Translations under genes and position numbers: made by a program
Assembly (NCBI RefSeq): GCF_003254505.1
Contig: NZ_QFYP01000001.1
Coordinates: 62,001-126,000 of the forward strand
Reading direction: 5' to 3'
DNA length: 64,000 nucleotides
Origin: Phenylobacterium hankyongense
GTDB taxonomy: Bacteria > Pseudomonadota > Alphaproteobacteria > Caulobacterales > Caulobacteraceae
In this document: piece by piece, positions 27,302-36,193 of the stretch
Layout of the letters: each line of letters starts with the position of its first letter
Position numbering within the stretch: position 1 is the first letter of the stretch
Notes under the pieces: model-generated
What the model saw: only the letters and a program-made list of their open reading frames with translations
Told to the model about the DNA's origin: nothing
Databases searched by the model: none

Positions 27302-27324
27302 GGCGCCGTTCCGACGGAACCGCC
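27302..27324. other. Hairpin between export and co-polymerase genes
   Basis: GGCG-CC-GTTCCG pairs with CGGAAC-CGCC around a single A, giving 10 bp with a 2-nt bulge. It lies 34 bp after the export gene in the 200-bp gap before the co-polymerase gene. It may be a weak attenuator, a processing site or an operator; no T-run follows. Confidence 0.3.
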
Positions 27325-27504
27325 TCGCCGCCTCGGGGTTATCGGTGGCGCTAGTTTTTCCAAAGTCTGGGTGAAGCCTTTGGGGGCTCAGGTCGAGGAG
27401 CGCGCGATGACCACGGACCCTGCGTCCCTACGCGCGAAATCCAGACCCAAAGCGCCCCACCTGAGGGACCCTCACCCTGCCGCATGTCTGAACGCAGGTC
27501 GCAC

Positions 27505-29715
27505 ATGAACAATCTGATTCCGCTCTCGCACGAGTTGCCCGCGCACCCCGGACAGCCCTTCCGGCCGATCGAGCCTGAGCGCATGCACCTGCGTCAGCTG
27601 TTCGGCATCCTGCTGCAGCGGGCCAAGCTCGGCCTGGGTGTGGCCGGGGTGGTCTTCATCCTGGTGCTGGCCGCCTTCGCCATGAAGACCCCCGCCTATT
27701 CGGCCATGGGCTCGGTGGTGATCGATCCCAAGCACGAGAACCTGGCCCGCGCCGACCAGCAGCAGGGCGGCCTGCCGCCCGACACCAGCGCGGTCGACAC
27801 CCAGGTCGAGATCCTCCGCTCCCCGGTGCTGGCCGAAACGGTCGTGCGCCGGCTGAAGCTCTACAACGATCCCGAGTTCAACCCGCAGATGGCGCCGGGC
27901 TTCTTCGGCCTGGCCCCCGCGCGTCCGCCGGTCGCCAATCCCGATCCCCGGCTGGTCGCCCGGGTCACCAGCACCGTCCTGGCTCACAGCTGGGCGCGCC
28001 GGGCCGGCCTGACCTACGTCGTGCAGGTGGGCTTCACCTCGTCGTCGCCGGCGAAGGCGGCGCTGATCGCCAACACCTTCATGGACAGCTACCTGCAGCG
28101 CCAGCTCGACGGAAAGCTCAGGGCCGTGACCCGCGCCAACGGCGAGCTGGGCATGAGCCTGGAGAAGATGCGTCGCGACGCCGAAGTCGCCGAGGCGCGG
28201 GTGCAGGAATACAGGAACGCCCACGGCCTGTTCAGCGCCGAGGGCGCGACCATGGCGGAGCAGGAAGTCTCCACCATCAACCAGCAGATCGCCATCGCCA
28301 AGGCCGACACCGCCGAGAAGCGCGCCCGCCTCGCCGCGGCCATGGTCCAGCTGCGCAACGGCCAGGGCGGCGCCGACGTCGGCGCGGCGCTGGGCTCGGA
28401 CACCATCAAGGAGCTGCGCAAGCGCGAGGCCGAGGTGTCCGTCAAGCTCGCCCAGCTGCAGACCGACTTCAAACCGGAATACCCGGAAGTGAAGCGCACC
28501 CAGGCGGAACTGACCGACATCCGGCATCAGATCCAGAGCGAGATCAACCGCATCCTCTCCAGCCTGCGCGCCGAAGCCAGCGCCGCGGCCGGACGCGAGG
28601 CCTCCCTGCTCGGCAGCCGCGGCGTCGCGCAAGGCGGGCTGGCGGCCAACGGCCAGGCCCAGGTCGGCCTGCTCGCCCTGCAGCAGCGCGCCGACGCCGC
28701 CAAGCAGATCTACGAAGCCTATCTGAACCGCGCCAAGCAGGTGGCGGCCGAGGGCAGCCTCCAGCAGGCCGACGCCAGCGTCAATTCGCCGGCCACCATC
28801 CCCACGAGCCCGTCGTCGCCGAACATGAAGCTGGGCGCGGCGCTGGCCTTCCTGGCGGCCCTGATCTCGGCCGGCGCGGCCATGCTGATGGCCGAATTCT
28901 GGGACAAGCACCTGCGTTCGCGCCTCGACGTCGAGCGTGAGCTGGGCGTGCCCTTCGCCGGCGTCCTGCCCGACTTCCGCTCGATCAAGCCCAAAGGCCT
29001 GCGCGGCCCGGCGGCGGAGCCGTCGGAATATCTGGTCAGCCACCCGTTCTCCGGCTTCGCCGAGGCCTTCCGCAACCTGCGCGCCTTCCTGATGATCAGC
29101 GCCCGCGGCGACGACGCCAAGCTGATCGCCATCACCTCTGCAGTCCCCCGCGAAGGCAAGAGCCTGACCTCGTTCTGCCTGGCCCGCACCCTGGCGCTCT
29201 CCGGAGCCCGGGTGGTGCTGGTCGACTGCGACCTGCGCCAGCGCGGCGTCACCAAGCTGATCGGCCCGCGCGAGATCGGCCTGGTCGAGGTCGTGCAGGA
29301 CAAGATCCCGCTCGCCGAAGCCCTGGTGCACGACGCCAAGAGCAACTGCTTCGTCCTGCCGGCGACCGGCAAGTCGGTGCCTCACGACCTGTTCTCCAAC
29401 CCGGAGACCGACGAGGTCTTCCGCCAGCTGTCCGCCCAGTTCGACTATGTGATCCTCGACGCGCCGCCGATCCTCGGCGTCGCCGACGCCCGCATCCTGG
29501 CGGCCAAGGCCGACCGGGTCCTGTACCTGGTGCAGTGGAACAAGACCCCGCTGCGCGCCGCCCAGTCGGCGGTCGACATCCTGCAGGAGTGCGGGGCGAA
29601 CGTGGCCGGGGCGCTGCTGACCAAGGTCAATGTGAAGGGCCAGGCCCGCTACGGCTACGGGGACTCCAGCGACTACTACGGCTACTTCAAGAACTACTAC
29701 ATCGCGGCCGCCTGA
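27505..29715 (+). CDS. Polysaccharide co-polymerase with C-terminal tyrosine autokinase (Wzc/GumC/ExoP type)
   Basis: The protein has 736 residues from ATG 27505 (ATG 27484 is possible). A first transmembrane helix (LGVAGVVFILVLAAFAM) and a Wzz domain with long coiled coils lead to a second helix (LGAALAFLAALISAGAAMLM). The bacterial tyrosine kinase domain follows: Walker A ITSAVPREGKSLTS (Lys552), Walker A' VVLVDCDLRQRG and Walker B VILDAPP. The tail YGYGDSSDYYGYFKNYY is the autophosphorylated Tyr cluster. It controls chain length and couples to the export protein. The kinase is fused in the same chain, as in Wzc and not as in Gram-positive split systems. Confidence 0.95.
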   Translation: MNNLIPLSHELPAHPGQPFRPIEPERMHLRQLFGILLQRAKLGLGVAGVVFILVLAAFAMKTPAYSAMGSVVIDPKHENLARADQQQGGLPPDTSAVDTQVEILRSPVLAETVVRRLKLYNDPEFNPQMAPGFFGLAPARPPVANPDPRLVARVTSTVLAHSWARRAGLTYVVQVGFTSSSPAKAALIANTFMDSYLQRQLDGKLRAVTRANGELGMSLEKMRRDAEVAEARVQEYRNAHGLFSAEGATMAEQEVSTINQQIAIAKADTAEKRARLAAAMVQLRNGQGGADVGAALGSDTIKELRKREAEVSVKLAQLQTDFKPEYPEVKRTQAELTDIRHQIQSEINRILSSLRAEASAAAGREASLLGSRGVAQGGLAANGQAQVGLLALQQRADAAKQIYEAYLNRAKQVAAEGSLQQADASVNSPATIPTSPSSPNMKLGAALAFLAALISAGAAMLMAEFWDKHLRSRLDVERELGVPFAGVLPDFRSIKPKGLRGPAAEPSEYLVSHPFSGFAEAFRNLRAFLMISARGDDAKLIAITSAVPREGKSLTSFCLARTLALSGARVVLVDCDLRQRGVTKLIGPREIGLVEVVQDKIPLAEALVHDAKSNCFVLPATGKSVPHDLFSNPETDEVFRQLSAQFDYVILDAPPILGVADARILAAKADRVLYLVQWNKTPLRAAQSAVDILQECGANVAGALLTKVNVKGQARYGYGDSSDYYGYFKNYYIAAA

Positions 29716-29735
29716 GCCCCGGGACCGACGCGAAC

Positions 29736-30659
29736 ATGGCTTCCAATCGATCCGCGCTCGCCGCCACCGCGCTGGCGCTCGGCCTGGCCGCCTGCCTGAG
29801 GGCCGGTCCGCCGGCGGCGGCGGCGACCGCGCCGCTGGCGAAGAGCCCCGACGGCCGGCCGCTGGCGGTGACCTTCGCCGACGACTTCGACAGCTTCCGG
29901 CCCTGGGTCGGCGGCAAGGGCGTCTGGCGGACCACCTACCGGGACGGGCGCGACGATCACGGCGACGACTTCAACCTGCGCACGCTGAAGTGGAACAAGG
30001 AGCTCGAGCTCTACGTCGATCCGCAGATGCGCGGCCACCATGGCCCGCATGGCGACCATGAGGGCTCCGGAAACGGACAGGCCGACGAGAAGCCGCTCGG
30101 CCTGAACCCCTTCGCGGCGCGCGGCGGCGTGCTGCAGATCACCGCCCAACCGGTCTCCCCGCAGCTCGCCGATCGGCTGGGCGGGTTCCGCTATACCTCC
30201 GGCCTGATCAGCAGCCAGCCGTCGTTCACCCAGACCTACGGCTACTTCGAGATGCGGGCGAAGCTGCCGCGCGGCAAGGGCGTCTGGCCGGCCTTCTGGC
30301 TGCTGCCCGCCGACCTGGAATGGCCGCCCGAGATCGACGTCATGGAAAGCGTCGGCGACCCGGCCAAGGTCTATGTCACCGCCCACAGCAAGACGGTGAA
30401 GGCCGAGGGCACGGCGGTCGACGTCAGCCCCGACGCCTTCCACACCTATGCGGTGAGCTGGGACCGTGACCAGTTGATATGGTTCGTCGACGGCCGCGAG
30501 GTGAAGCGCCAGCCGACCCCGCCGGACATGCACAAGCCCATGTACCTGCTCGCCAACCTGGCGCTGGGCGGCGACTGGGCCGGCCAGCCGGACGCCACCA
30601 CGCCCTTCCCGGCCCAGCTGAGCATCGACTACATCCGCGCCTACCGGTTCGCCCCGTGA
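29736..30659 (+). CDS. GH16 glycoside hydrolase, predicted lipoprotein
   Basis: The 307-residue protein begins with an export signal whose end, LALGLAAC, is a lipobox; Cys20 would be lipidated. The GH16 domain has YGYFEMRAKLPRGKGVWPAFW and catalytic motif EIDVME (Glu199, Asp201, Glu204), then LIWFVDGREV and a WAGQPDATTPFPAQLSIDYIR closing strand. It should cut beta-1,3/1,4-linked glucan or galactan-like chains, and in this operon it may trim or release the polysaccharide made by its neighbours. A His/Gly-rich insert (HHGPHGDHEGSGNG) lies near 105-118. It overlaps the polymerase gene as GTGA. Confidence 0.93.
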   Translation: MASNRSALAATALALGLAACLRAGPPAAAATAPLAKSPDGRPLAVTFADDFDSFRPWVGGKGVWRTTYRDGRDDHGDDFNLRTLKWNKELELYVDPQMRGHHGPHGDHEGSGNGQADEKPLGLNPFAARGGVLQITAQPVSPQLADRLGGFRYTSGLISSQPSFTQTYGYFEMRAKLPRGKGVWPAFWLLPADLEWPPEIDVMESVGDPAKVYVTAHSKTVKAEGTAVDVSPDAFHTYAVSWDRDQLIWFVDGREVKRQPTPPDMHKPMYLLANLALGGDWAGQPDATTPFPAQLSIDYIRAYRFAP

Positions 30660-32197
30660 CCGCGTCCTGGGAGAGCTTCAACGCCCGGTCCCGGCCGCGC
30701 CGCATCCGCGGCGGCGAGATCCCGGCGCCCGATCCGGTCGCCTGGCGCGAGCAGCGCCGCGCCGCCGCCAAGGCCGCGGTCGCAGCCTCACGGCGCAGGG
30801 CCGAGCAGGCCGCCGATCCGCGTGAGGACCAGCCCGTCGCCGGTCTGCGCATCGGCCGGCTGAACATCGACCTGGACGGCGTCTTCGCCTTTGCGCTGTT
30901 CATGCCCATGCTGCTGATCGCCAACCTGGGCACCCTGGGCGCGGCCATCGTGGCGGCCCTGGCGCCGCTCTATCTGTTCGCACGCCGCAAGCAGTTGGGG
31001 CGGGTGCTGATCCCGCGGCTGCCGCTGTTCGCCCTGGCCGGCGTCGCCGTGTGCTCGGTGATCTGGTCCGAAGCGCCCGGCGAGACGATGAAGACCTCGC
31101 TCGAGTTCGCCATCACCATCGCCATGGGCCTGCTGCTGTCTTCCGCCCGAGACCAGGGCGCGGTCCTGCGCGGCATGGCGCTGGCCTTCCTGCTCTATAT
31201 GGCCGCGGCCATGGTGATGGGCGGCACGGTGGCGATCGGCGTCGGCGCCGGCGGCGAGGCCTTCTCCGGCCTGACCTCCAGCAAGAACCTGCTGGCCGAC
31301 ATCGCCTCCACCGGCCTGATCGTCTCCGTGGCCATGGGGCTGATGGCGCTCCGCGCTCGCGACTGGATCTGGGTCGGCGTCGCCGCCGTGGCGGTGCTGC
31401 TCGACCTCTACGCCGTGGGGGCGGCGCGCTCCGCCGGCGCCCTGCTCGGCCTCGGCATCGCCCTGGGCGCCGTGCTCGGCCTGCTGCCGCTGCTGGTGGC
31501 GGGCAAGGCGGTCCGAGCCTCGCTGACCGCCCTGCTGGCGATCATCCTGCTGGCGGTCGGCCTCAGCTATCGCTGGCTGTCGACGACGATGATCGAGCTC
31601 GGCGCCAACCTGTTCGACAAGGACCCGACGCTCACCGGCCGCACCTATCTCTGGTACCGCGCCGCCGACCTGATCCGCGAGCGGCCGGTGCTCGGCCGCG
31701 GCTACGGCGCCTTCTGGATCCAGGGCAACATCGACGCCGAGGGGCTGTGGCGCTACTTCGGCATCGAAAACCGCGGCGGGTTCACCTTCCACAACACTCT
31801 GGTCGGGATGCTGGTGGCGCTGGGCTGGCTGGGCGCCCTGGTGTTCGGCGCGACCCTGCTGATCGGCGCCGTGGCCCTGATCCGCAAGTTCGTCGTGCGC
31901 CCGAACCTGGCGATGGTCTTCTGGATCAGCATCCTGCTCTACCAGGTCTCGCGGATGGGGATCGAGGAGATCGGCACGGCCCCGTTCTACTTCTCCACCG
32001 CCCTGACCTTCGCGGCGCTGGGCGCCGCCTTCGGCCGGGTCCGCGCGCCGCGCGTCGCCCATCGTCCCTACCGCCAACCGCAGATCGTACAGGTCCAGTC
32101 GCTGGACTACGGCGACCAGGCCTGGGCCAACCCGCGGCTGACGCCGGTGCGCGGCTCGCTGCGCGTGCTGCGGCCCGACCCCGAGAGCGGGCGATGA
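30656..32197 (+). CDS. O-antigen ligase/polymerase family membrane protein (Wzy/ExoQ-like)
   Basis: The 513-residue protein has a 60-residue basic cytoplasmic N-terminus, then about eleven helices and the conserved periplasmic loop LTGRTYLWYRAADLIRERPV and GYGAFW ... FTFHNTLVGMLVALGW of the O-antigen ligase/Wzy superfamily. In this locus it most likely polymerises the repeat units after flipping. GTG 30656 overlaps the GH16 stop, and its own TGA overlaps the flippase ATG, so hydrolase, polymerase and flippase are translationally coupled. Confidence 0.88.
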   Translation: MTASWESFNARSRPRRIRGGEIPAPDPVAWREQRRAAAKAAVAASRRRAEQAADPREDQPVAGLRIGRLNIDLDGVFAFALFMPMLLIANLGTLGAAIVAALAPLYLFARRKQLGRVLIPRLPLFALAGVAVCSVIWSEAPGETMKTSLEFAITIAMGLLLSSARDQGAVLRGMALAFLLYMAAAMVMGGTVAIGVGAGGEAFSGLTSSKNLLADIASTGLIVSVAMGLMALRARDWIWVGVAAVAVLLDLYAVGAARSAGALLGLGIALGAVLGLLPLLVAGKAVRASLTALLAIILLAVGLSYRWLSTTMIELGANLFDKDPTLTGRTYLWYRAADLIRERPVLGRGYGAFWIQGNIDAEGLWRYFGIENRGGFTFHNTLVGMLVALGWLGALVFGATLLIGAVALIRKFVVRPNLAMVFWISILLYQVSRMGIEEIGTAPFYFSTALTFAALGAAFGRVRAPRVAHRPYRQPQIVQVQSLDYGDQAWANPRLTPVRGSLRVLRPDPESGR

Positions 32198-33744
32198 GCA
32201 CGGCGGGCGAGGCAGGCGCCCGCCCGGCCAAGGCGGGACGGCTTCATCGCACCTCCATCGGCGCGCTCGCGCTGACCGGCGCCAGCGCGCTGCGGCTGAT
32301 CCTGCAGTTCGCCATGCTGCCGATCCTGGCGCGGCTGATCGGCCCGGCCGAGTACGGCCTCGTATCGCTGGCCATGCCCTTCATCCTGCTGGCCAACGTG
32401 CTGTCGGACGGCGGCATGGGCTATGCGCTGGGCCGGCAGAAGGACGCCAGCCCGCTGCTCGAATCCACCGTCTTCTGGCTGGCCGGCGCGCTCGGGCTGG
32501 CGCTCGCCCTGTTCTGCTGCGCCGCCGCCTTCCCCATGGGCCTGATCCTGCACCAGCCGCGGCTGCCGGTGCTGATCATGGCGCTGTCGCCGATCCTGCT
32601 GCTGAACAGCCTGACGGCGGTGTCCAACGGCCGGATCATCCGCGAGGGCCGCTTCGCCGTCTTCGCCGCGGGCGACGTGATCTCCACCGGCGCCGGCGCG
32701 GCCGCCGCCTTCGCCGCGGCGCTGCACGGCTGGGGCGCCTGGAGCCTGGTGGCCCAACAGCTGGTGCTGTGGGTCTGCAAGATGGCCTGGGTGACGTTCA
32801 AGGGCGGCGCCGCGATCGGCTTCCGCTACCGCTTCGAAGAGGCGCGCGGCCTGCTCAGGTTCGGGTTCAGCACCATCGGCGCGATCCTCGCCGACTTCGT
32901 GTCGCGCAACGTCGACAGCCTGATCGTCGGCGGCGTGCTGGGCGCGACCTCGCTTGGCTACTACGCCATGGCCTATCAGATCGTCCGCGTGCCCGACATG
33001 CTGATCTCCGGGCCCCTCTACCTGTACATCTTCACCGCCGTCTCCCGCACGGCGCACGAGGGCGGCAAGGCTGCGATCCAGAGGCTGGCGACCGCCGGCC
33101 TGCGGCTGGGATCCTCGGCCCTGGCGCCCCTGTTCTGCGGCCTGGCGCTGATCGCCGACCTGGCGGTGAGCCTGGTGCTCGGCCCCAAGTGGCTGGGAGC
33201 CATCGTCCCGCTCCGCTACCTGGCCGGCGCCGGGTTCTGCTTCTGCATGTGCTCGATCATGGCCACCACCCTGATGGGGCTCGGGCGCTCGGCGCTGCAG
33301 TTGCGGATGTCGCTGATCCTCGGGGCGGTGACGGTGGTGGTCGTGGCGGTGGCCGTGCGCTTCGGCCTCGGCCCGGTCTCCGGCGCCCTGGCCGGCGGCA
33401 TGGCGCTGGTCTGCGGCTACTACATCCACCAGCTGGCCGGCGACCTGAAGATGCCACGGCTGAGCCTGCTGGCGTCGTTCGCCCCAGCCGCTCTCGGCTG
33501 TGCGGCCATGGCGGGGGTGGTGCTCCTGGCGCGGCGCGTGCTGCAGAACGCCCCGCCCGTCGCGGAGCTGGCGCTGATGGTCGGGCTGGGCGGGGCGGCC
33601 TACCTCGCCGTCCTGTGGGCCGTGGCGCGCCACCGCCTGCTGGCCGACGCCCGCGCCTTCGCGCACGCCCAGGCCGACAAGCCGAGCGCGGAGACCACGG
33701 CGGAAACGGCGGAATTGACGGAGATGGCCGCCGGCGCGGCGTGA
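32194..33744 (+). CDS. Lipid-linked repeat-unit flippase (Wzx-like, MOP superfamily)
   Basis: The 516-residue protein has about twelve to fourteen helices and the polysaccharide-transport signature: SIGALALTGASALRLILQF, LPILARLIGPAEYGLVSLA at its start and SRNVDSLIVGGVLGATSLGYY in the middle. It should move the undecaprenyl-diphosphate-linked repeat unit across the inner membrane. The ATG overlaps the polymerase stop (ATGA). The acidic Glu/Thr/Ala-rich C-terminal tail (about 20 residues) is unusual and of unknown role. It converges on a GT2 gene with a 7-bp gap. Confidence 0.92.
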   Translation: MSTAGEAGARPAKAGRLHRTSIGALALTGASALRLILQFAMLPILARLIGPAEYGLVSLAMPFILLANVLSDGGMGYALGRQKDASPLLESTVFWLAGALGLALALFCCAAAFPMGLILHQPRLPVLIMALSPILLLNSLTAVSNGRIIREGRFAVFAAGDVISTGAGAAAAFAAALHGWGAWSLVAQQLVLWVCKMAWVTFKGGAAIGFRYRFEEARGLLRFGFSTIGAILADFVSRNVDSLIVGGVLGATSLGYYAMAYQIVRVPDMLISGPLYLYIFTAVSRTAHEGGKAAIQRLATAGLRLGSSALAPLFCGLALIADLAVSLVLGPKWLGAIVPLRYLAGAGFCFCMCSIMATTLMGLGRSALQLRMSLILGAVTVVVVAVAVRFGLGPVSGALAGGMALVCGYYIHQLAGDLKMPRLSLLASFAPAALGCAAMAGVVLLARRVLQNAPPVAELALMVGLGGAAYLAVLWAVARHRLLADARAFAHAQADKPSAETTAETAELTEMAAGAA

Positions 33745-33751
33745 CCGCGGC

Positions 33752-34738
33752 TCAGGCCGGGCTCGGCGACGCCATCGTGGGCAGCTTCACCCTCGCGGCG
33801 AGGCGCGCCAGACGCGCCCTCACCGGCATCGCCAACAGCGGCCAGGCCGAGGGGCGTGCGGCGCCGGCCACCAGGCCGCCCGGGAGGTCGCCGGCCTTCA
33901 GCCGTTCGATCACCCGGTCATAGGCCAGCGCGGCTTCGAGCGAGCGGCGGCGTGCGGCCTGCGCCTGGCGCACGGCCTTCGGCTGGCGGGCGAGTTCCGG
34001 CGCCACATCGGCGTCGGCGGCCAGCATCTGCTCGATGTGATCGCGGCACATGACGTGCGAGATGGAGGCGGCGTGCTTGCGGTAGCGGTAGAGCGCCCGC
34101 GGCTCCAGCCGCATGCCAACGCCCTTGGCCAGCAGGCGCAGGACCAGGTCATAGTCCTCGCCGATGCGCAGGTCCTCGCGGTAGCGGACGCCGGCCTGGC
34201 GCAGGCTCTGAGCGCAGAACAGCGGCTTCAGATAGCCGAGCCCCGGCCGCTTCGCATACATCCGCGCCGAGCCGATGTAGTCGGCGAGCGTGATCCAGCG
34301 CGGCTCCGCGAACGCATGCCCGCACAGGAACGGCCGCCAGGGCGCGTCCGAGCCGTCGGTGAACACCATCAGGTTGTCGACCACGATCTCGGCGCGGTCG
34401 GCCTCGCCGCGCGCCACCAGGGTGGCGAGGCGGTCCGGGGCCATCAGGTCGTCGCTGTCGAACACCGCGATCCAGCGGCCGGTCGCCGCCTCGATGGCGC
34501 GGTTGCGCGCCGCCGCCGGGCCGGCGTTGCGGGGCTGCACCAGCACTTTCACGCGCGGATCGCCGGCCGCCTCGCGCGCGATCACCGCCAGGCTGTCGTC
34601 GGTGGACCGGTCGTCGACGATGATCAGCTCGAGCGAGCTCAGCGTCTGGTCGAGCACGGACCGCATGGCGGCGGCCAGATGCCGCGCGCCGTTGTAGTTG
34701 GCGGTGATGACCGAGACGACCGGCCGCTCGCCCGTCAT
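33752..34738 (-). CDS. Glycosyltransferase family 2
   Basis: The 328-residue protein is a GT-A glycosyltransferase: VSVITANYNGARHLAAAMRS, IIVDDRSTDDS, AGPAAARNRAIEAATGRWI, FDSDDLM with the DxD metal site, and RIGEDYDLVLRLL. It probably adds one sugar to the repeat unit at the cytoplasmic face. Its ATG overlaps the stop of the upstream GT2 gene by 4 nt, so the two are an operon on the minus strand, convergent to the flippase operon. Confidence 0.9.
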   Translation of the reverse strand: MTGERPVVSVITANYNGARHLAAAMRSVLDQTLSSLELIIVDDRSTDDSLAVIAREAAGDPRVKVLVQPRNAGPAAARNRAIEAATGRWIAVFDSDDLMAPDRLATLVARGEADRAEIVVDNLMVFTDGSDAPWRPFLCGHAFAEPRWITLADYIGSARMYAKRPGLGYLKPLFCAQSLRQAGVRYREDLRIGEDYDLVLRLLAKGVGMRLEPRALYRYRKHAASISHVMCRDHIEQMLAADADVAPELARQPKAVRQAQAARRRSLEAALAYDRVIERLKAGDLPGGLVAGAARPSAWPLLAMPVRARLARLAARVKLPTMASPSPA

Positions 34739-36000
34739 GGCGCGGCCTGCGCTTCAGACAGCATCGGGGCGGCAGGCTCCCGCTGGCCGAGGTGGCTCAA
34801 GAGCTGGACCCAGAAGCCGCTCGACCAGGCCAGGTGCATGATCATGGCGGCCGGGCCGGACATCAGGGCGGCCGGATCGCGCTTGCGCAGGCCGAGCAGG
34901 ACGCCGAAGCTCAGGGCCGCCAGGGCCCAGACCAGCGCCGGGATGACGAAGGGCCAGAACAGCGGCGCGGCCAGGGCCGAAACCACCGCCGGCGCCACAG
35001 CCAGCGGCAGGGTCTGGCGGATCTTCAGCGGCGTGTAATGCTTCAGCACCGTCCGCGCGCGGCCCTTGCCGTAGCTGAAATACTGCTTCCACAGCGCACC
35101 CGGCGTGCTGCGCGGATAGTAGCCGATGCGCACCTGGTCGGTGAGCCAGATCTTGCCGCCCTGCTGGGCCAGCCGCAGGTCCAGCTCGGCGTCTTCGTTG
35201 TGGCTGAAGGTCTCGTCGTAGCCGCCGATCGACTGGAAGGCTTCGCGATTGAACAGCGCATGGTGGCCGTGATCGACCCATTGGCCGGCGGTGGCCAGCC
35301 GGTGCGCCGAGCCGCCGGTGCCCAGCACCGAGTTCTGGGCCGCCGCCACCGCGCGCTGGAACCCATCCTCGCCCACGGTGTCCATGGAAACCACCACCGA
35401 GGTCGCGCCGGTGCGCATCGCCTCGGCGATCAGGCTGGAGGCGTAGTTCTTCGGATAGTCGGCGTGGGCGTCGACCCGGACGAGCCACGGCCGGTCCCCG
35501 CCCAGGGCTCGGGCGGCGAGGTTCAGCGCGGCGCTCTGCAAGCGGCGGGGATTTTCCAGCAAGCGCACGCGCCGGTCGTCGGCGGCGATCCTGGCCACGA
35601 TCTCGCGGGTGCCGTCGGTCGAGCCGCCGTCGGCGACCAGCAGCAGCGGATCCACCAGCCCGTCGTCTTCCAGGATCCGCGCGATCACCGAGGCGATCAC
35701 CGCGGCTTCGTTGAGGGCCGGAATGACGATCAGGGCGCGCTTGCGCGGATCGGCGACGACGCCGGCCTGGTTGCCGTTGGCCGGCGTCGCCGGCATGCGG
35801 ATGAAGGCTTCCGGGGCGATGCGGTCCCAGGCGGCCGGCCAATTGGCCTCGACCTCGCCCACGCCCGGCGCGCGGCGTCCGAGCGGTGCGAAGGAACGCA
35901 GTTCGCCGAGGCCGTTGTGCTCGACGGGCGAGCCTACGGAGGTCTCCTCGTCCAGACCGTCCTTCGACAGCGATTGCGGATTGGCCTTGGGGCTCAGCAT
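34735..36000 (-). CDS. Glycosyltransferase family 2, succinoglycan ExoA-like
   Basis: The protein has 421 residues. After an approximately 85-residue N-terminal extension comes a GT2 domain (ALIVIPALNEAAVIASVIAR, LLVADGGSTDGTREI, RVDAHADYP, HNEDAELDLRL) and two C-terminal membrane helices. YFSYGKGRARTVLKHY and the tail helices are typical of ExoA-type membrane-associated transferases. ATG 36000 has a poor ribosome-binding site; an in-frame TTG at 36042 follows GAGGAGGAG and is a serious alternative. The stop overlaps the next GT2 gene. Confidence 0.87.
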   Translation of the reverse strand: MLSPKANPQSLSKDGLDEETSVGSPVEHNGLGELRSFAPLGRRAPGVGEVEANWPAAWDRIAPEAFIRMPATPANGNQAGVVADPRKRALIVIPALNEAAVIASVIARILEDDGLVDPLLLVADGGSTDGTREIVARIAADDRRVRLLENPRRLQSAALNLAARALGGDRPWLVRVDAHADYPKNYASSLIAEAMRTGATSVVVSMDTVGEDGFQRAVAAAQNSVLGTGGSAHRLATAGQWVDHGHHALFNREAFQSIGGYDETFSHNEDAELDLRLAQQGGKIWLTDQVRIGYYPRSTPGALWKQYFSYGKGRARTVLKHYTPLKIRQTLPLAVAPAVVSALAAPLFWPFVIPALVWALAALSFGVLLGLRKRDPAALMSGPAAMIMHLAWSSGFWVQLLSHLGQREPAAPMLSEAQAAP

Positions 36001-36193
36001 TGGCGGGGAGTTCCGTTGTTCGACCAGCTGTCGCGAAGCCAAGCTCCTCCTCGCGACGCAGCTTAAACAGCAAGCCCCTGTTGTGGTTCCGCTGGAAAGC
36101 AACGTTCTCTGTGTCGTCTTTCCGACCGTGGCGAAAAGCGCCCAGTACGTTGTAAATCCCGGGTTTCCGCGGAACTTGTTCGCCAGGACGGGC

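Noticed and set aside
34792-36066. A 424-codon plus frame opposite the ExoA-like gene
   Set aside because: It has no family motifs and mirrors the codon structure of the real GT2 gene on the other strand.
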